64,000 bases of DNA. Origin: Polaribacter porphyrae (lineage in GTDB: Bacteria > Bacteroidota > Bacteroidia > Flavobacteriales > Flavobacteriaceae). A program made the translations under genes and the position numbers. The stretch lies in assembly GCF_002954685.1 (NCBI RefSeq), contig NZ_MSCN01000001.1:582256-646255 (forward strand), in the 5' to 3' direction. Of this stretch, positions 36,996 through 44,960 are shown piece after piece. The notes under the pieces were generated by a model. It was not told where the DNA came from, searched no databases, and saw nothing but the letters and a program-made list of their open reading frames with translations. Position 1 is the first letter of the stretch. The number at the start of each line of letters is the position of its first letter.

Positions 36996-37029
36996 GGAAT
37001 ACTTCAAGAAATGATGTTAAAAGTATTCT
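36996..37029 (-). terminator. Possible terminator after ribH
   Basis: GAATACTT (36997-37004) and AAGTATTC (37021-37028) form an 8-bp stem with a 16-nt loop. On the minus strand it continues into CCTTTTAATT. The stem is short and the loop large, so this is only a candidate. Confidence 0.4.
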
Positions 37030-37051
37030 TAAAATAGAAATAGTAAGCTAT

Positions 37052-37558
37052 TTAAAAACCAATACTATCAGAAATTCTGTGTAGATTTTTAATAGCAGCC
37101 ATTTTTACTGCAGCCACAGCACATTCTATACCTTTGTTACCGAGTTTTCCTCCAGATCTATCTATAGACTGTTGTTTGGTATTATCTGTTAACACACAGA
37201 AAATTACAGGTACATCATATTTTACATTCAAATCTATTATACCTTGTGTAACACCTTCACATACAAAATCGAAATGTTTGGTTTCTCCCTGTATTACGTT
37301 TCCAATAGCAATAATAGCATCCAATTTTTCTGATTGAATCATTTTTTTGCAACCATAAACTAACTCAAAACTCCCAGGTACATCCCAAGAAATAATGTTC
37401 TCTTTTATTGCACCACAATCTAGTAAAGTATCTATTGCACCTTTATGTAGGTTTTTTGTAATTTCAGGATTCCATTCTGAAACAACAATCCCAAATCGAA
37501 AAGACTTCGCATTTGGGATTGTTGCTTTATCGTAATATGATAAATTGGTTGTAGCCAT
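37052..37558 (-). CDS. ribH: 6,7-dimethyl-8-ribityllumazine synthase
   Basis: RibH condenses 5-amino-6-ribitylaminouracil with dihydroxybutanone phosphate to make lumazine, the penultimate step of riboflavin synthesis. The 168-residue protein has the substrate-binding SEWNPEIT (27-34) and VPGSFEL (60-66), the catalytic H95 in GETKHFDF, and DRSGGKLGNKG near 133-143. It lies downstream of the TPR membrane-protein gene by 69 bp. No other rib genes are in the window. Confidence 0.97.
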   Translation of the reverse strand: MATTNLSYYDKATIPNAKSFRFGIVVSEWNPEITKNLHKGAIDTLLDCGAIKENIISWDVPGSFELVYGCKKMIQSEKLDAIIAIGNVIQGETKHFDFVCEGVTQGIIDLNVKYDVPVIFCVLTDNTKQQSIDRSGGKLGNKGIECAVAAVKMAAIKNLHRISDSIGF

Positions 37559-37627
37559 TTGTTAGTTTTTTAGTAATTAGCTTTAGTCGTAAGGTTTTAC
37601 TAATTCCAAAAACCTACTAGCTAAAAC

Positions 37628-38398
37628 CTAGTTCGCAGCATATTTTGCAGCATTTATAAATTTTTCTATATCTCTACCTTGGTCAGACTTTGAATAATTA
37701 TCTTTAATTCTAATAAAGAATTTTTCTGATTTATTATAATCTTTTAATAACATAGCAGTTTGACCGGCTTTAAATAAAAATAAAGGAGTTGTAAAATCAT
37801 TACTTTTTTTATTTGCAGCTTTTTCATAATACTCTAAAGCATCTTCTTGCTGGTTTATATCAGAAAAAGCATCACCAATAGCACCTAGAGAAACAGGACC
37901 TAACATTTCATCATCAGAATCGAATTTACTCAAAAATTCAATTGCTTTGTCATATTCTTTCATCTGTAAATAAGAAACTCCTGCATAATAGTTTGCCAAA
38001 TTACCAGCATCAGTTCCACTGTAAGATTCAGCAATATCTAAAAACCCATAATTACCATCTGCACCCTCTAAACCAAGAGTCAGTAAAGAATCTATACCAG
38101 AACCTGCAGTTGCAGCTTCATCAAAATATTTTCTAGGAAAAGCCAATTCATTAGAAGCTTCAAGTTCATTTGGCTCGACTACGTATTTATTATAGGCTAA
38201 AAAAGCTAAAAATATTACTACAATACCTACTAAAGTAAAAAATAAAGGTTTGCTATTTTTCTCAATCCATTGTTCAGATTTAGAAGCAGTTTCGTCTAAA
38301 GTATCAAATACTTCAGCTGTAGTACTTTCCATTTCTTGAACCTGTTGTTCTCCTTTATTATTTTTTGGTTTATATCCTCTCTTCTTGTATGTTGCCAT
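37628..38398 (-). CDS. Single-span membrane protein with TPR repeats
   Basis: The 256-residue protein has a charged N-terminal tail (1-48), one membrane helix (about 51-72) and a TPR-like C-terminal region (about 110-250, with repeats such as AGVSYLQMKEYDKAIEFLSK and QEDALEYYEKAANKKS). The layout resembles YfgM, the SecYEG-associated ancillary protein, but sequence similarity is not enough to name it. It diverges from recF. A TATTTTTG -7 candidate lies on the minus strand at 38422-38429. Confidence 0.8.
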   Translation of the reverse strand: MATYKKRGYKPKNNKGEQQVQEMESTTAEVFDTLDETASKSEQWIEKNSKPLFFTLVGIVVIFLAFLAYNKYVVEPNELEASNELAFPRKYFDEAATAGSGIDSLLTLGLEGADGNYGFLDIAESYSGTDAGNLANYYAGVSYLQMKEYDKAIEFLSKFDSDDEMLGPVSLGAIGDAFSDINQQEDALEYYEKAANKKSNDFTTPLFLFKAGQTAMLLKDYNKSEKFFIRIKDNYSKSDQGRDIEKFINAAKYAAN

Positions 38399-38511
38399 AT
38401 TTCCTTAAAAATTAGTGGCGACAAAAATAGTTTTTTTAATTGGATTTTAAAAACAGTTATTTCGCAAAATTTCAATAATTTGCAAATCGTTTTCAATACT
38501 TATTTCTAAAG

Positions 38512-39591
38512 ATGCATTTACAGAAAATATCACTAGTTAATTTTAAGAACATAGCATCACAAACTTTTGATTTTCAGGAGAAAATAAACTGCTTTGTTGG
38601 TAATAATGGCATAGGAAAAACCAATGTTTTAGATGCTATTTATTATTTGTCTTTTGCTAAAAGTTATTTTAATTCTGTAGCAATTCAGAATATAAAACAT
38701 GGAGAAAGTTTTTTTATGATAGAAGGTGATTATCTTCTCAATAATAGAAATGAGAAAATTGTTTGTAGTTTAAAAAAAGGACAAAAGAAAATATTGAAAA
38801 GAAATGAAAAGAAGTATGATAAATTTTCAGAGCATATTGGTTCTTTTCCATTGGTAATAATTTCTCCTGCTGATAGAGATTTGGTTACAGAAGGCAGTGA
38901 TACAAGAAGAAAATTTATAGATGGAGTTATATCGCAACAAAATAAGAACTACTTAAAAGATTTAATTGCTTACAATAAAGTATTAAGCCAAAGAAATGCT
39001 TTGTTAAAATATTTTGCAGCTAATAGAACTTTTGATGCTTTAAATTTAAATGTTTATGATGAGCAGTTAGAGATTTATGGGAACAAAATCTATGATGTTA
39101 GAAAGAATTTTCTAGAAGAATTTATTCCTATTTTTAATGAAAAGTATAAAGTGATTTCCGGAGATAAAGAACAAGTTAATTTAAAGTATAAGAGTCAATT
39201 ACACGATTTTTCTATGTCAAATTTATTACAGAAATCTCTAGATAAAGATAAGATTTTACAATACACATCCACTGGAATTCATAAAGACGATTTAAATTTC
39301 GAAATAGGCGAATACCCAATTAAAAAGTTTGGTTCTCAAGGACAGCAAAAATCGTATTTAATCGCTTTAAAATTAGCTCAATTTGACTTTATAAAACAAC
39401 AATCTAATGTTACACCTATTTTGTTATTAGATGATATTTTTGATAAATTAGATGAAAATAGAGTGTTACAAATTATTGATTTAGTGAATGATGATGATTT
39501 TGGGCAGATTTTTATTACTGATACACATTCAGAACGAACAGAAAATATTTTAAGACAAAGTGATAAGGCTTATCAGATTTTTAAATTGTAA
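38512..39591 (+). CDS. recF: DNA replication and repair protein RecF
   Basis: RecF is an SMC-like ATPase that loads RecA at single-stranded gaps with RecO and RecR. The 359-residue length is normal. Walker A is GNNGIGKT (30-37), the signature-like [11 protein letters not shown] is near 272-282, and Walker B is [11 protein letters not shown] near 302-312. It is followed 70 bp later by the DUF721 gene, a pairing common in bacteria, where recF and dciA often stand near replication genes. Confidence 0.97.
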   Translation: MHLQKISLVNFKNIASQTFDFQEKINCFVGNNGIGKTNVLDAIYYLSFAKSYFNSVAIQNIKHGESFFMIEGDYLLNNRNEKIVCSLKKGQKKILKRNEKKYDKFSEHIGSFPLVIISPADRDLVTEGSDTRRKFIDGVISQQNKNYLKDLIAYNKVLSQRNALLKYFAANRTFDALNLNVYDEQLEIYGNKIYDVRKNFLEEFIPIFNEKYKVISGDKEQVNLKYKSQLHDFSMSNLLQKSLDKDKILQYTSTGIHKDDLNFEIGEYPIKKFGSQGQQKSYLIALKLAQFDFIKQQSNVTPILLLDDIFDKLDENRVLQIIDLVNDDDFGQIFITDTHSERTENILRQSDKAYQIFKL

Positions 39592-39661
39592 TAGTTTAAG
39601 TGTTTGATTACAGTAAAATTATAAAAAATATGAAAACTTATTAATCCTATAATCTAAAACT

Positions 39662-39958
39662 ATGGCTAAAAGAGAAAACGATTCTTTTTCAATTCAAGAT
39701 TTAATGAAAACCTTTATTAAAGAAAACAATTTAAGTAAAGGGATGCAAAAAATTAAGGTAGAAGAAACTTGGGCTAAAATGATGGGACCTGGAGTCGCTA
39801 CACATACAACTTCTGTTAGATTACAAAATAAAACTTTAGTTGTACAATTAAAATCTTCTGTTTTACGTGAAGAATTAAGCTATGGAAAAGACAAAATCAT
39901 TAAAATGATGAATGAAGAATTGGGAAGTGAGGTGATTTCTAAATTAATGTTGGTTTAA
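39662..39958 (+). CDS. DUF721 / DciA-like protein
   Basis: A 98-residue KH-like domain protein of the DUF721 family. DciA, the ancestral loader or operator of the replicative helicase DnaB, belongs here. Family features seen are KIKVEETWAKMMGPGVATHT (about 26-45) and the central VRLQNKTLVVQLKSSVLREEL (about 47-67). No C-terminal extension is present. The downstream position after recF supports a DNA replication role. Its stop overlaps the convergent gene by 4 bp on TTAA. Confidence 0.85.
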   Translation: MAKRENDSFSIQDLMKTFIKENNLSKGMQKIKVEETWAKMMGPGVATHTTSVRLQNKTLVVQLKSSVLREELSYGKDKIIKMMNEELGSEVISKLMLV

Positions 39959-40332
39959 ACTTTCTTAAAACCACTATTCATATCAAAATAATCATCTTCT
40001 AAAATTAATAAATCAATATAAAAATCAGTATCACAATTGTCATATATTGCAAATTTGAATTTAGATAATAAATAGTTAAACCTAAAATTTGGATGATTTT
40101 TTCTCTTTAAAATTATATAATTATCATCAATAATCTCTTTAATTTTACCTTTAACTACATGAGTTTTGTTGCTGTCTTTAACAAATATGTTTAAAGTAAC
40201 TGATTTACCAATCAAACTTCTTTTAAATTTTAAATTTTCTAATATTGGAATTAAGAAAAATTTTAAAACAAAAAATATTGCTGGTAATATTAAAAAGAGA
40301 AGTTTTATATAAGGTTCTTCTAAATAGTTCAT
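39955..40332 (-). CDS. Small membrane-anchored protein of unknown function
   Basis: This 125-residue protein starts with a hydrophobic stretch (about 8-32), which should form one or two membrane segments. A beta-rich domain follows, with a KGKIKEIIDDNYIILKRK segment (about 61-78) that could be an OB- or SH3-like barrel. I do not recognise the family. It converges with the DUF721 gene (TTAA overlap) and is separated from ndk by a bidirectional terminator. Confidence 0.6.
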   Translation of the reverse strand: MNYLEEPYIKLLFLILPAIFFVLKFFLIPILENLKFKRSLIGKSVTLNIFVKDSNKTHVVKGKIKEIIDDNYIILKRKNHPNFRFNYLLSKFKFAIYDNCDTDFYIDLLILEDDYFDMNSGFKKV

Positions 40333-40359
40333 GATTAAGTTATTTATAATCTAAATTAA

Positions 40360-40387
40360 AAAACTCGTAGATTTCTCTACGAGTTTT
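40360..40387 (-). terminator. Rho-independent terminator of ndk
   Basis: AAAACTCGTAGA (40360-40371) pairs with 40376-40387 around a TTTC loop to make a perfect 12-bp stem. The minus-strand reading continues into TTTTTTAATTT, so it ends the ndk transcript. Confidence 0.9.
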
Positions 40388-40423
40388 ACACTAAATATAT
40401 TTACACTGAAATATTTTCAGAAT

Positions 40424-40843
40424 TTAAAATTGTTCTCTACCAGAAAAATGGAAGTTTCCTTCAATTGTAGCATTTTCGTCAGAATCAGAGCCATGCACTG
40501 CATTCTCTCCCATAGAAGTTGCATATAATTTTCTAATAGTTCCTTCTGCAGCATCAGCAGGGTTTGTAGCACCAATTAAAGTTCTAAAATCTTCGACTGC
40601 GTTATCTTTTTCTAAAATTGCAGCTACGATTGGTCCACGAGTCATAAATGTTACCAATTCCCCAAAAAAAGGACGCTCACTATGCACAGCATAAAAAGTT
40701 TCAGCATCAGTTTTTGTCATTTGAGTTTTCTTTAATGCTACGATTCTAAAACCAGCAGCATTAATTTTTTCTAGAATTGCACCTGTATGTCCGTTTTCTA
40801 CAGCATCAGGTTTAATCATTGTAAATGTTCTATTTGTTGCCAT
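40424..40843 (-). CDS. ndk: Nucleoside diphosphate kinase
   Basis: Ndk transfers the gamma phosphate between nucleoside tri- and diphosphates through a phosphohistidine. The 139-residue length is normal. The active-site His is H117 in NAVHGSDS, and the nucleotide-binding KPDAVENG (11-18) and the RGPIVA loop (69-74) are intact. It is transcribed alone, divergent from the NrnA-like gene, with a CRP-type palindrome in the shared 99-bp intergenic region and a strong terminator downstream. Confidence 0.98.
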   Translation of the reverse strand: MATNRTFTMIKPDAVENGHTGAILEKINAAGFRIVALKKTQMTKTDAETFYAVHSERPFFGELVTFMTRGPIVAAILEKDNAVEDFRTLIGATNPADAAEGTIRKLYATSMGENAVHGSDSDENATIEGNFHFSGREQF

Positions 40844-40873
40844 TATTTTGACTTTTATATTTCTAAATTAAGA

Positions 40874-40889
40874 TGTGAAATCTATCACA
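40874..40889. promoter_or_regulatory. Candidate CRP/FNR-type operator
   Basis: TGTGAAATCTATCACA is a perfect TGTGA-N6-TCACA inverted repeat in the divergent region between ndk and the NrnA-like gene. The half-sites match the well-known CRP consensus; Bacteroidota encode CRP/FNR-family regulators, though whether one binds here is untested. Confidence 0.4.
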
Positions 40890-40942
40890 AATTCGGCGCG
40901 AAATTACACAATTTTTTTAATTAAATTGTATATTCGCCACTT

Positions 40943-41971
40943 ATGATTTTAAAAGGATTTGACGAATTAAAACACTTTTTAGAGAAACCTAAAAATATTG
41001 TTATTGTAGGGCACAGAAATCCTGATGGAGATGCTATGGGTGCTACTTTAGGTTTAAAGTTCTATTTAGAAAAAAACGGACACAAGTGCAATGTTGTTGT
41101 GCCTAATGAATATCCTGATTTTTTACATTGGTTACCAGGTTCTGAAACTACGTATCGATTTGATTGGCAAAACAATCAATCTCAAAGAGCCATTAATAAT
41201 TCTGATATTATTTTCTTACTAGATTTTAATGCTCTACATAGGGTAGGATCAGATATGCAAAATACATTAGAAAAATATCCAAATGACTTTGCTATGATAG
41301 ATCATCATCAACAACCAGATGATGTAAAATATATGTATTCTGATACCAGCATTTGCTCTACTTGCCAAATGGTGTATCAATTTATTGAGATGAATAACGA
41401 TTTAGAATTGATTGATGCTAATATTGCAACCTGTTTATACACAGGTATAATGACAGATACAGGCTCTTTTCGTTTTAGATCAACCACAAGTACCACACAT
41501 AGAATTATTGCAGATTTAATTGACAAAGGTGCTGAAAATGATAGAATTCATAACAATATTTATGATGCAAATTCTTACAATAGGTTGCTATTATTAGGAC
41601 AAGCTTTAAGTAATTTACAGATAATACCATCTTACAAAACTGCATATATTACACTAACAGATGCAGAAAAAAACCGTTTTGATTATAAAAAAGGTGATAC
41701 TGAAGGTGTTGTTAATTATGCATTATCTTTAAAAGGAATTATTTTTGCAGCTATTTTTATAGAAGATAAAGAGCAAGGTATTATAAAGATTTCTTTTAGA
41801 TCAAAGGGTCAATTTTCTGTGAATAAATTTGCCAGAAATCATTTTTTTGGAGGAGGACATGATAATGCAGCAGGTGGTAAATCTGATTTAAATATGGCAA
41901 AGACAGTGACTAAATTTACATCATTATTATCAACATATAAATCTGATTTAGAAAATTCTTATGAAGAATAG
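40943..41971 (+). CDS. DHH/DHHA1 phosphoesterase (NrnA-like)
   Basis: NrnA-type enzymes degrade nanoRNA and dephosphorylate pAp. This 342-residue protein has the first metal motif HRNPDGDAMG (24-33), the DHH motif D120-H121-H122 followed by QQPDD, and the C-terminal DHHA1 motif FGGGHDNAAGG (about 308-318). It heads the operon with gldI and the prolyl isomerases; its 3' end overlaps gldI by 11 bp. Confidence 0.95.
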   Translation: MILKGFDELKHFLEKPKNIVIVGHRNPDGDAMGATLGLKFYLEKNGHKCNVVVPNEYPDFLHWLPGSETTYRFDWQNNQSQRAINNSDIIFLLDFNALHRVGSDMQNTLEKYPNDFAMIDHHQQPDDVKYMYSDTSICSTCQMVYQFIEMNNDLELIDANIATCLYTGIMTDTGSFRFRSTTSTTHRIIADLIDKGAENDRIHNNIYDANSYNRLLLLGQALSNLQIIPSYKTAYITLTDAEKNRFDYKKGDTEGVVNYALSLKGIIFAAIFIEDKEQGIIKISFRSKGQFSVNKFARNHFFGGGHDNAAGGKSDLNMAKTVTKFTSLLSTYKSDLENSYEE

Positions 41972-42491
41972 TCTTGTAATATTTTTATTATTTTTGATGA
42001 TAGGTTGCGCAAATATTGAACCTAGAAGACCTGTTAACCCCAAACCCTCTACTACAATTTACAAACAAGCAATCGAGGAATCTAAAAAGCTAAATAAGAT
42101 TGAAGAGGCTAGAATTTTAGCTTTTATTAAAAACGATTCGTTGTCAGAATATATTCAATCATCAAGTGGATTTTGGTATAAATATATTAAAAAAGTTAAT
42201 GAAGAGCAGCCAACTCCAAATGTTGGAGATGATGTTGTTTTTGAATATAATATTAAAGATTTAAGAGATTCAATAATTTATGGTAAAGAAGAATTAGGCG
42301 TAAAAAGCTATAAAGTAGATAAAGAAGATTTAATTACAGGTTTACAAAAAGGAATAAAGTTGATGAAAATAGGAGAAACCATTACATTTGTATTTCCATC
42401 TTATAATGCTTTTGGAATTGTTGGAGACCAAGAACGAATAGGAATTAACGAAACTATAAAGAGTACAGTAACATTAATAAATATTAAATAA
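41961..42491 (+). CDS. gldI: Gliding motility-associated FKBP-type isomerase lipoprotein GldI
   Basis: GldI is a lipoprotein FKBP-type prolyl isomerase required for gliding in Flavobacterium johnsoniae, thought to fold components of the gliding/type IX secretion machinery. The 176-residue protein has a lipobox (MIGC, Cys about 16), a helical linker (35-70) and an FKBP domain (about 78-175 with VGDDVVFEYNIKDL and GLQKGIKLMKIGETITFVFPS). It overlaps the upstream DHH gene by 11 bp and lies 8 bp before the next FKBP gene. Confidence 0.9.
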   Translation: MKNSLVIFLLFLMIGCANIEPRRPVNPKPSTTIYKQAIEESKKLNKIEEARILAFIKNDSLSEYIQSSSGFWYKYIKKVNEEQPTPNVGDDVVFEYNIKDLRDSIIYGKEELGVKSYKVDKEDLITGLQKGIKLMKIGETITFVFPSYNAFGIVGDQERIGINETIKSTVTLINIK

Positions 42492-42499
42492 AAACAAAA

Positions 42500-43228
42500 A
42501 TGAGAATACTAAAAGTTTTAGTAGTTGTAGCAATTGTTATGAGTTTAAGCTCATGTAATAATGGAATGAAAAAAGTAAATTCTTTAGAAAGCGAGATAGA
42601 TTCTGTGAGTTATGCAGTTGGCCTCAATATGGGAATGTCTTTAAGAAATAATTTTAAAGAAGTTAAAAAAGAGGTTTTATTGCAGGGGATAATAAATAGT
42701 TTAGATTCATCAAACTTTTTAATTGTAGAAAAAGATATTCAGAAAGTTTTGACTCCTTATTTTAACAAAAAGAGACAAGAGCAAATGAAAGCTCAAAAAG
42801 AAAAAAGAGAAAAAGAAGCACTTGTAAAATATGCTGATAATAAAAAAGCAGGTGAAGACTTTCTAGCTGCTAATAAAAGCAAAAAAGGGGTAATTACTAC
42901 GGATAGTGGTTTACAATACATAGTACTTAAAGAAGGTAAAGGAGATACTCCTAACCCAACAAGCAAAGTTAAAATTCATTACCATGGAACAAATATTAGT
43001 GGTAAAGTCTTTGACAGTACAGTTGATAAAAACAAACCTTATGAATCTAATGCAAATATCTTTATAAAAGGGTTTAATGAAGCATTATCTTTAATGAAAG
43101 TAGGTTCTAAATATAGAGTATTTATTCCTCAAGAGTTGGCTTATGGCGTGCAAGAGAGAGGACAATTAATAAAGCCATTTTCTGCTTTAATTTTTGAAAT
43201 TGAATTACTTGAGATATTAAAAAAATAA
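42500..43228 (+). CDS. FKBP-type peptidyl-prolyl isomerase lipoprotein, Mip-like
   Basis: The 242-residue protein has a lipobox (LSSC, Cys about 19), an N-terminal dimerisation region of the Mip/FkpA type (about 25-110, DSVSYAVGLNMGMSLR), a helix linker and a C-terminal FKBP domain (about 125-242). Active-site elements include VKIHYHG, KVFDST, FIKGFNEAL and IPQELAYG. It acts in the periplasm on secreted proteins. It lies 8 bp after gldI and its stop abuts the start of the cyclophilin-FKBP gene. Confidence 0.93.
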   Translation: MRILKVLVVVAIVMSLSSCNNGMKKVNSLESEIDSVSYAVGLNMGMSLRNNFKEVKKEVLLQGIINSLDSSNFLIVEKDIQKVLTPYFNKKRQEQMKAQKEKREKEALVKYADNKKAGEDFLAANKSKKGVITTDSGLQYIVLKEGKGDTPNPTSKVKIHYHGTNISGKVFDSTVDKNKPYESNANIFIKGFNEALSLMKVGSKYRVFIPQELAYGVQERGQLIKPFSALIFEIELLEILKK

Positions 43229-44386
43229 ATGACTAAAAAAATATATCTCTTACTACTTACTGTTTTAGTTTTTGGTTGTACATCAAAAAAATATCAAAAC
43301 TTAAAAGACGGTTTGTATGCAGAGATTCAAACAAATAAAGGAGATATTCTCCTTGAATTATATTTTGAAGATACTCCTTTGACTGTTGCTAATTTTGTAG
43401 CTTTAGCAGAAGGTACTCACAATAAAGCTGCTGATTCGATAAAAGGTGAGCAATTTTATAATGGTATTCGTTTTCATAGAGTTGTAGATAATTTTATAAT
43501 CCAAGCAGGTGACCCAACAGAAACAGGTAAAGGTACAGCTGGTTATAGATTTGGTGATGAATTTCCAAAGAATTCAAATGGTAATCTGCTATATAAGCAT
43601 GATGATGCAGGTATATTATCTATGGCAAATGGTGGGCCAAATTCCAATAGAAGTCAGTTTTTTATCACACATAGAGACATACCACATTTAGATGAAAAAC
43701 ATACAGTTTTTGGTAAAACGATTGTAAATTCAGAGCAACTATCTTCATTACAAAAAAGTATAAAAGATTCTATTCAGTTAGAAATGGCAATAGATTCTTT
43801 ACGTATGCAAGTTGTTAATAATATTAAACAATTAGATACTATTCATACTATTAAAATCATTAGAGTAGGAGAAAAAGCTGATGCTTTTGAAGAAGGAGAG
43901 GTTTTTGACAAAGAGTTTGATAAATATTATGAAAGCCAAAAGAACAGAAAAGCTCAAGAGAAAAAAGTTGAAGAAGCCAGATATTCTAAATATTTAACAG
44001 AAAGAGAATCTTTTTATGAGAAAATGGGTAAACCGAAAGCTAAAAAATATGATACTGGTTTAAGTATTTTAAAGCTTACAGAAAATCCTTCTGGTAAAAA
44101 GGTTATTGACAGTAAACCTGTAAAATCTCATTTTACATTATATACAGCAGATGGGAAGAAAATACAATCTACGAGAGATAGTGGTCAACCTTTTGTATTT
44201 CAGTTAAATGATGCTCAACGACCTATGATTACAGGTTTTAAAGAAGGTGTATCAAAAATGAGAGTTGGGGAGAAAGCAAGATTGTTTATACCTTATTCCA
44301 TTGGTTTTGGTCCTGATAAATATGGCCCTTTTCCAGCTAAATCAGATTTAATGTTTGAAATAGAAATTTTAGAAATAGGTAAATAA
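43229..44386 (+). CDS. Cyclophilin-FKBP fusion peptidyl-prolyl isomerase lipoprotein
   Basis: This 385-residue lipoprotein (lipobox FGC, Cys about 17) joins two unrelated prolyl-isomerase folds. A cyclophilin domain lies at about 28-210 (FHRVVDNFIIQAGDP with the catalytic Arg, then NSNRSQFFITH). A charged helix follows (about 225-270), then an FKBP domain at about 290-385 (ITGFKEGVSKMRVGEKARLFIPYSIGFG). It directly follows the Mip-like gene with no gap and precedes the PAP2 gene by 1 bp, so the operon supplies four isomerase domains in three proteins. Confidence 0.93.
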   Translation: MTKKIYLLLLTVLVFGCTSKKYQNLKDGLYAEIQTNKGDILLELYFEDTPLTVANFVALAEGTHNKAADSIKGEQFYNGIRFHRVVDNFIIQAGDPTETGKGTAGYRFGDEFPKNSNGNLLYKHDDAGILSMANGGPNSNRSQFFITHRDIPHLDEKHTVFGKTIVNSEQLSSLQKSIKDSIQLEMAIDSLRMQVVNNIKQLDTIHTIKIIRVGEKADAFEEGEVFDKEFDKYYESQKNRKAQEKKVEEARYSKYLTERESFYEKMGKPKAKKYDTGLSILKLTENPSGKKVIDSKPVKSHFTLYTADGKKIQSTRDSGQPFVFQLNDAQRPMITGFKEGVSKMRVGEKARLFIPYSIGFGPDKYGPFPAKSDLMFEIEILEIGK

Positions 44387-44387
44387 T

Positions 44388-44960
44388 TTGTTCGAAAGCC
44401 TTATACAAAAAGACAAAGAATTATTAATATTCTTAAACAATCTAGGAAGTGAACAATGGGATTCTTTTTGGTTGGTTATTACCAATCAGTTTTATTGGAC
44501 TCCATTGTTCCTTTTTGTTTTCTATTTGGTCATTAAAGCATTTGGTTGGAAACGTGGAGGCTTTATGATTCTATCTTTAATACTATTAGTTGCTTTTTCT
44601 GATCAATTCGTAAATTTAATTAAAGACACAATTGGTAGATTAAGACCAAATAATGATCCAGATGTTATGGAGCGTTTAAGATTATCTTTAAGAGAGTTTA
44701 CAAATCCTCAAAGTAAAAGCTTCATCTCTGGGCATGCAACTACATCTACCTTTTTTGCTGTTTATGTAGTACTTTTATTAAGAAATACATTTAAGAACAC
44801 TTATTTTTTACTGTTATTTCCACTTTTGTTTGCTTACAGTAGATTGTATTTAGGTGTTCATTTTCCTTTGGATATTTTTGTGGGTGTTTTAACAGGGATT
44901 ACTTTAGCAAACCTCTATTATGCACTTGTACAAAAAGTAGATAAAAAACTATTTACTTGA
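44388..44960 (+). CDS. PAP2-family membrane phosphatase
   Basis: This 190-residue protein has about five membrane segments and the three PAP2 phosphatase motifs: KDTIGRLRP (about 78-86), SGHATTSTF (about 108-116) and SRLYLGVHFPLD (about 147-158). It probably removes phosphate from an undecaprenyl or phospholipid pyrophosphate in the envelope. The start is TTG at 44388, 1 bp after the preceding stop; the sequence from it (FESLIQKDKELLIFLN) matches the family beginning and no ATG occurs before the membrane segments. It overlaps the convergent sulfatase gene by 12 bp. Confidence 0.9.
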   Translation: MFESLIQKDKELLIFLNNLGSEQWDSFWLVITNQFYWTPLFLFVFYLVIKAFGWKRGGFMILSLILLVAFSDQFVNLIKDTIGRLRPNNDPDVMERLRLSLREFTNPQSKSFISGHATTSTFFAVYVVLLLRNTFKNTYFLLLFPLLFAYSRLYLGVHFPLDIFVGVLTGITLANLYYALVQKVDKKLFT

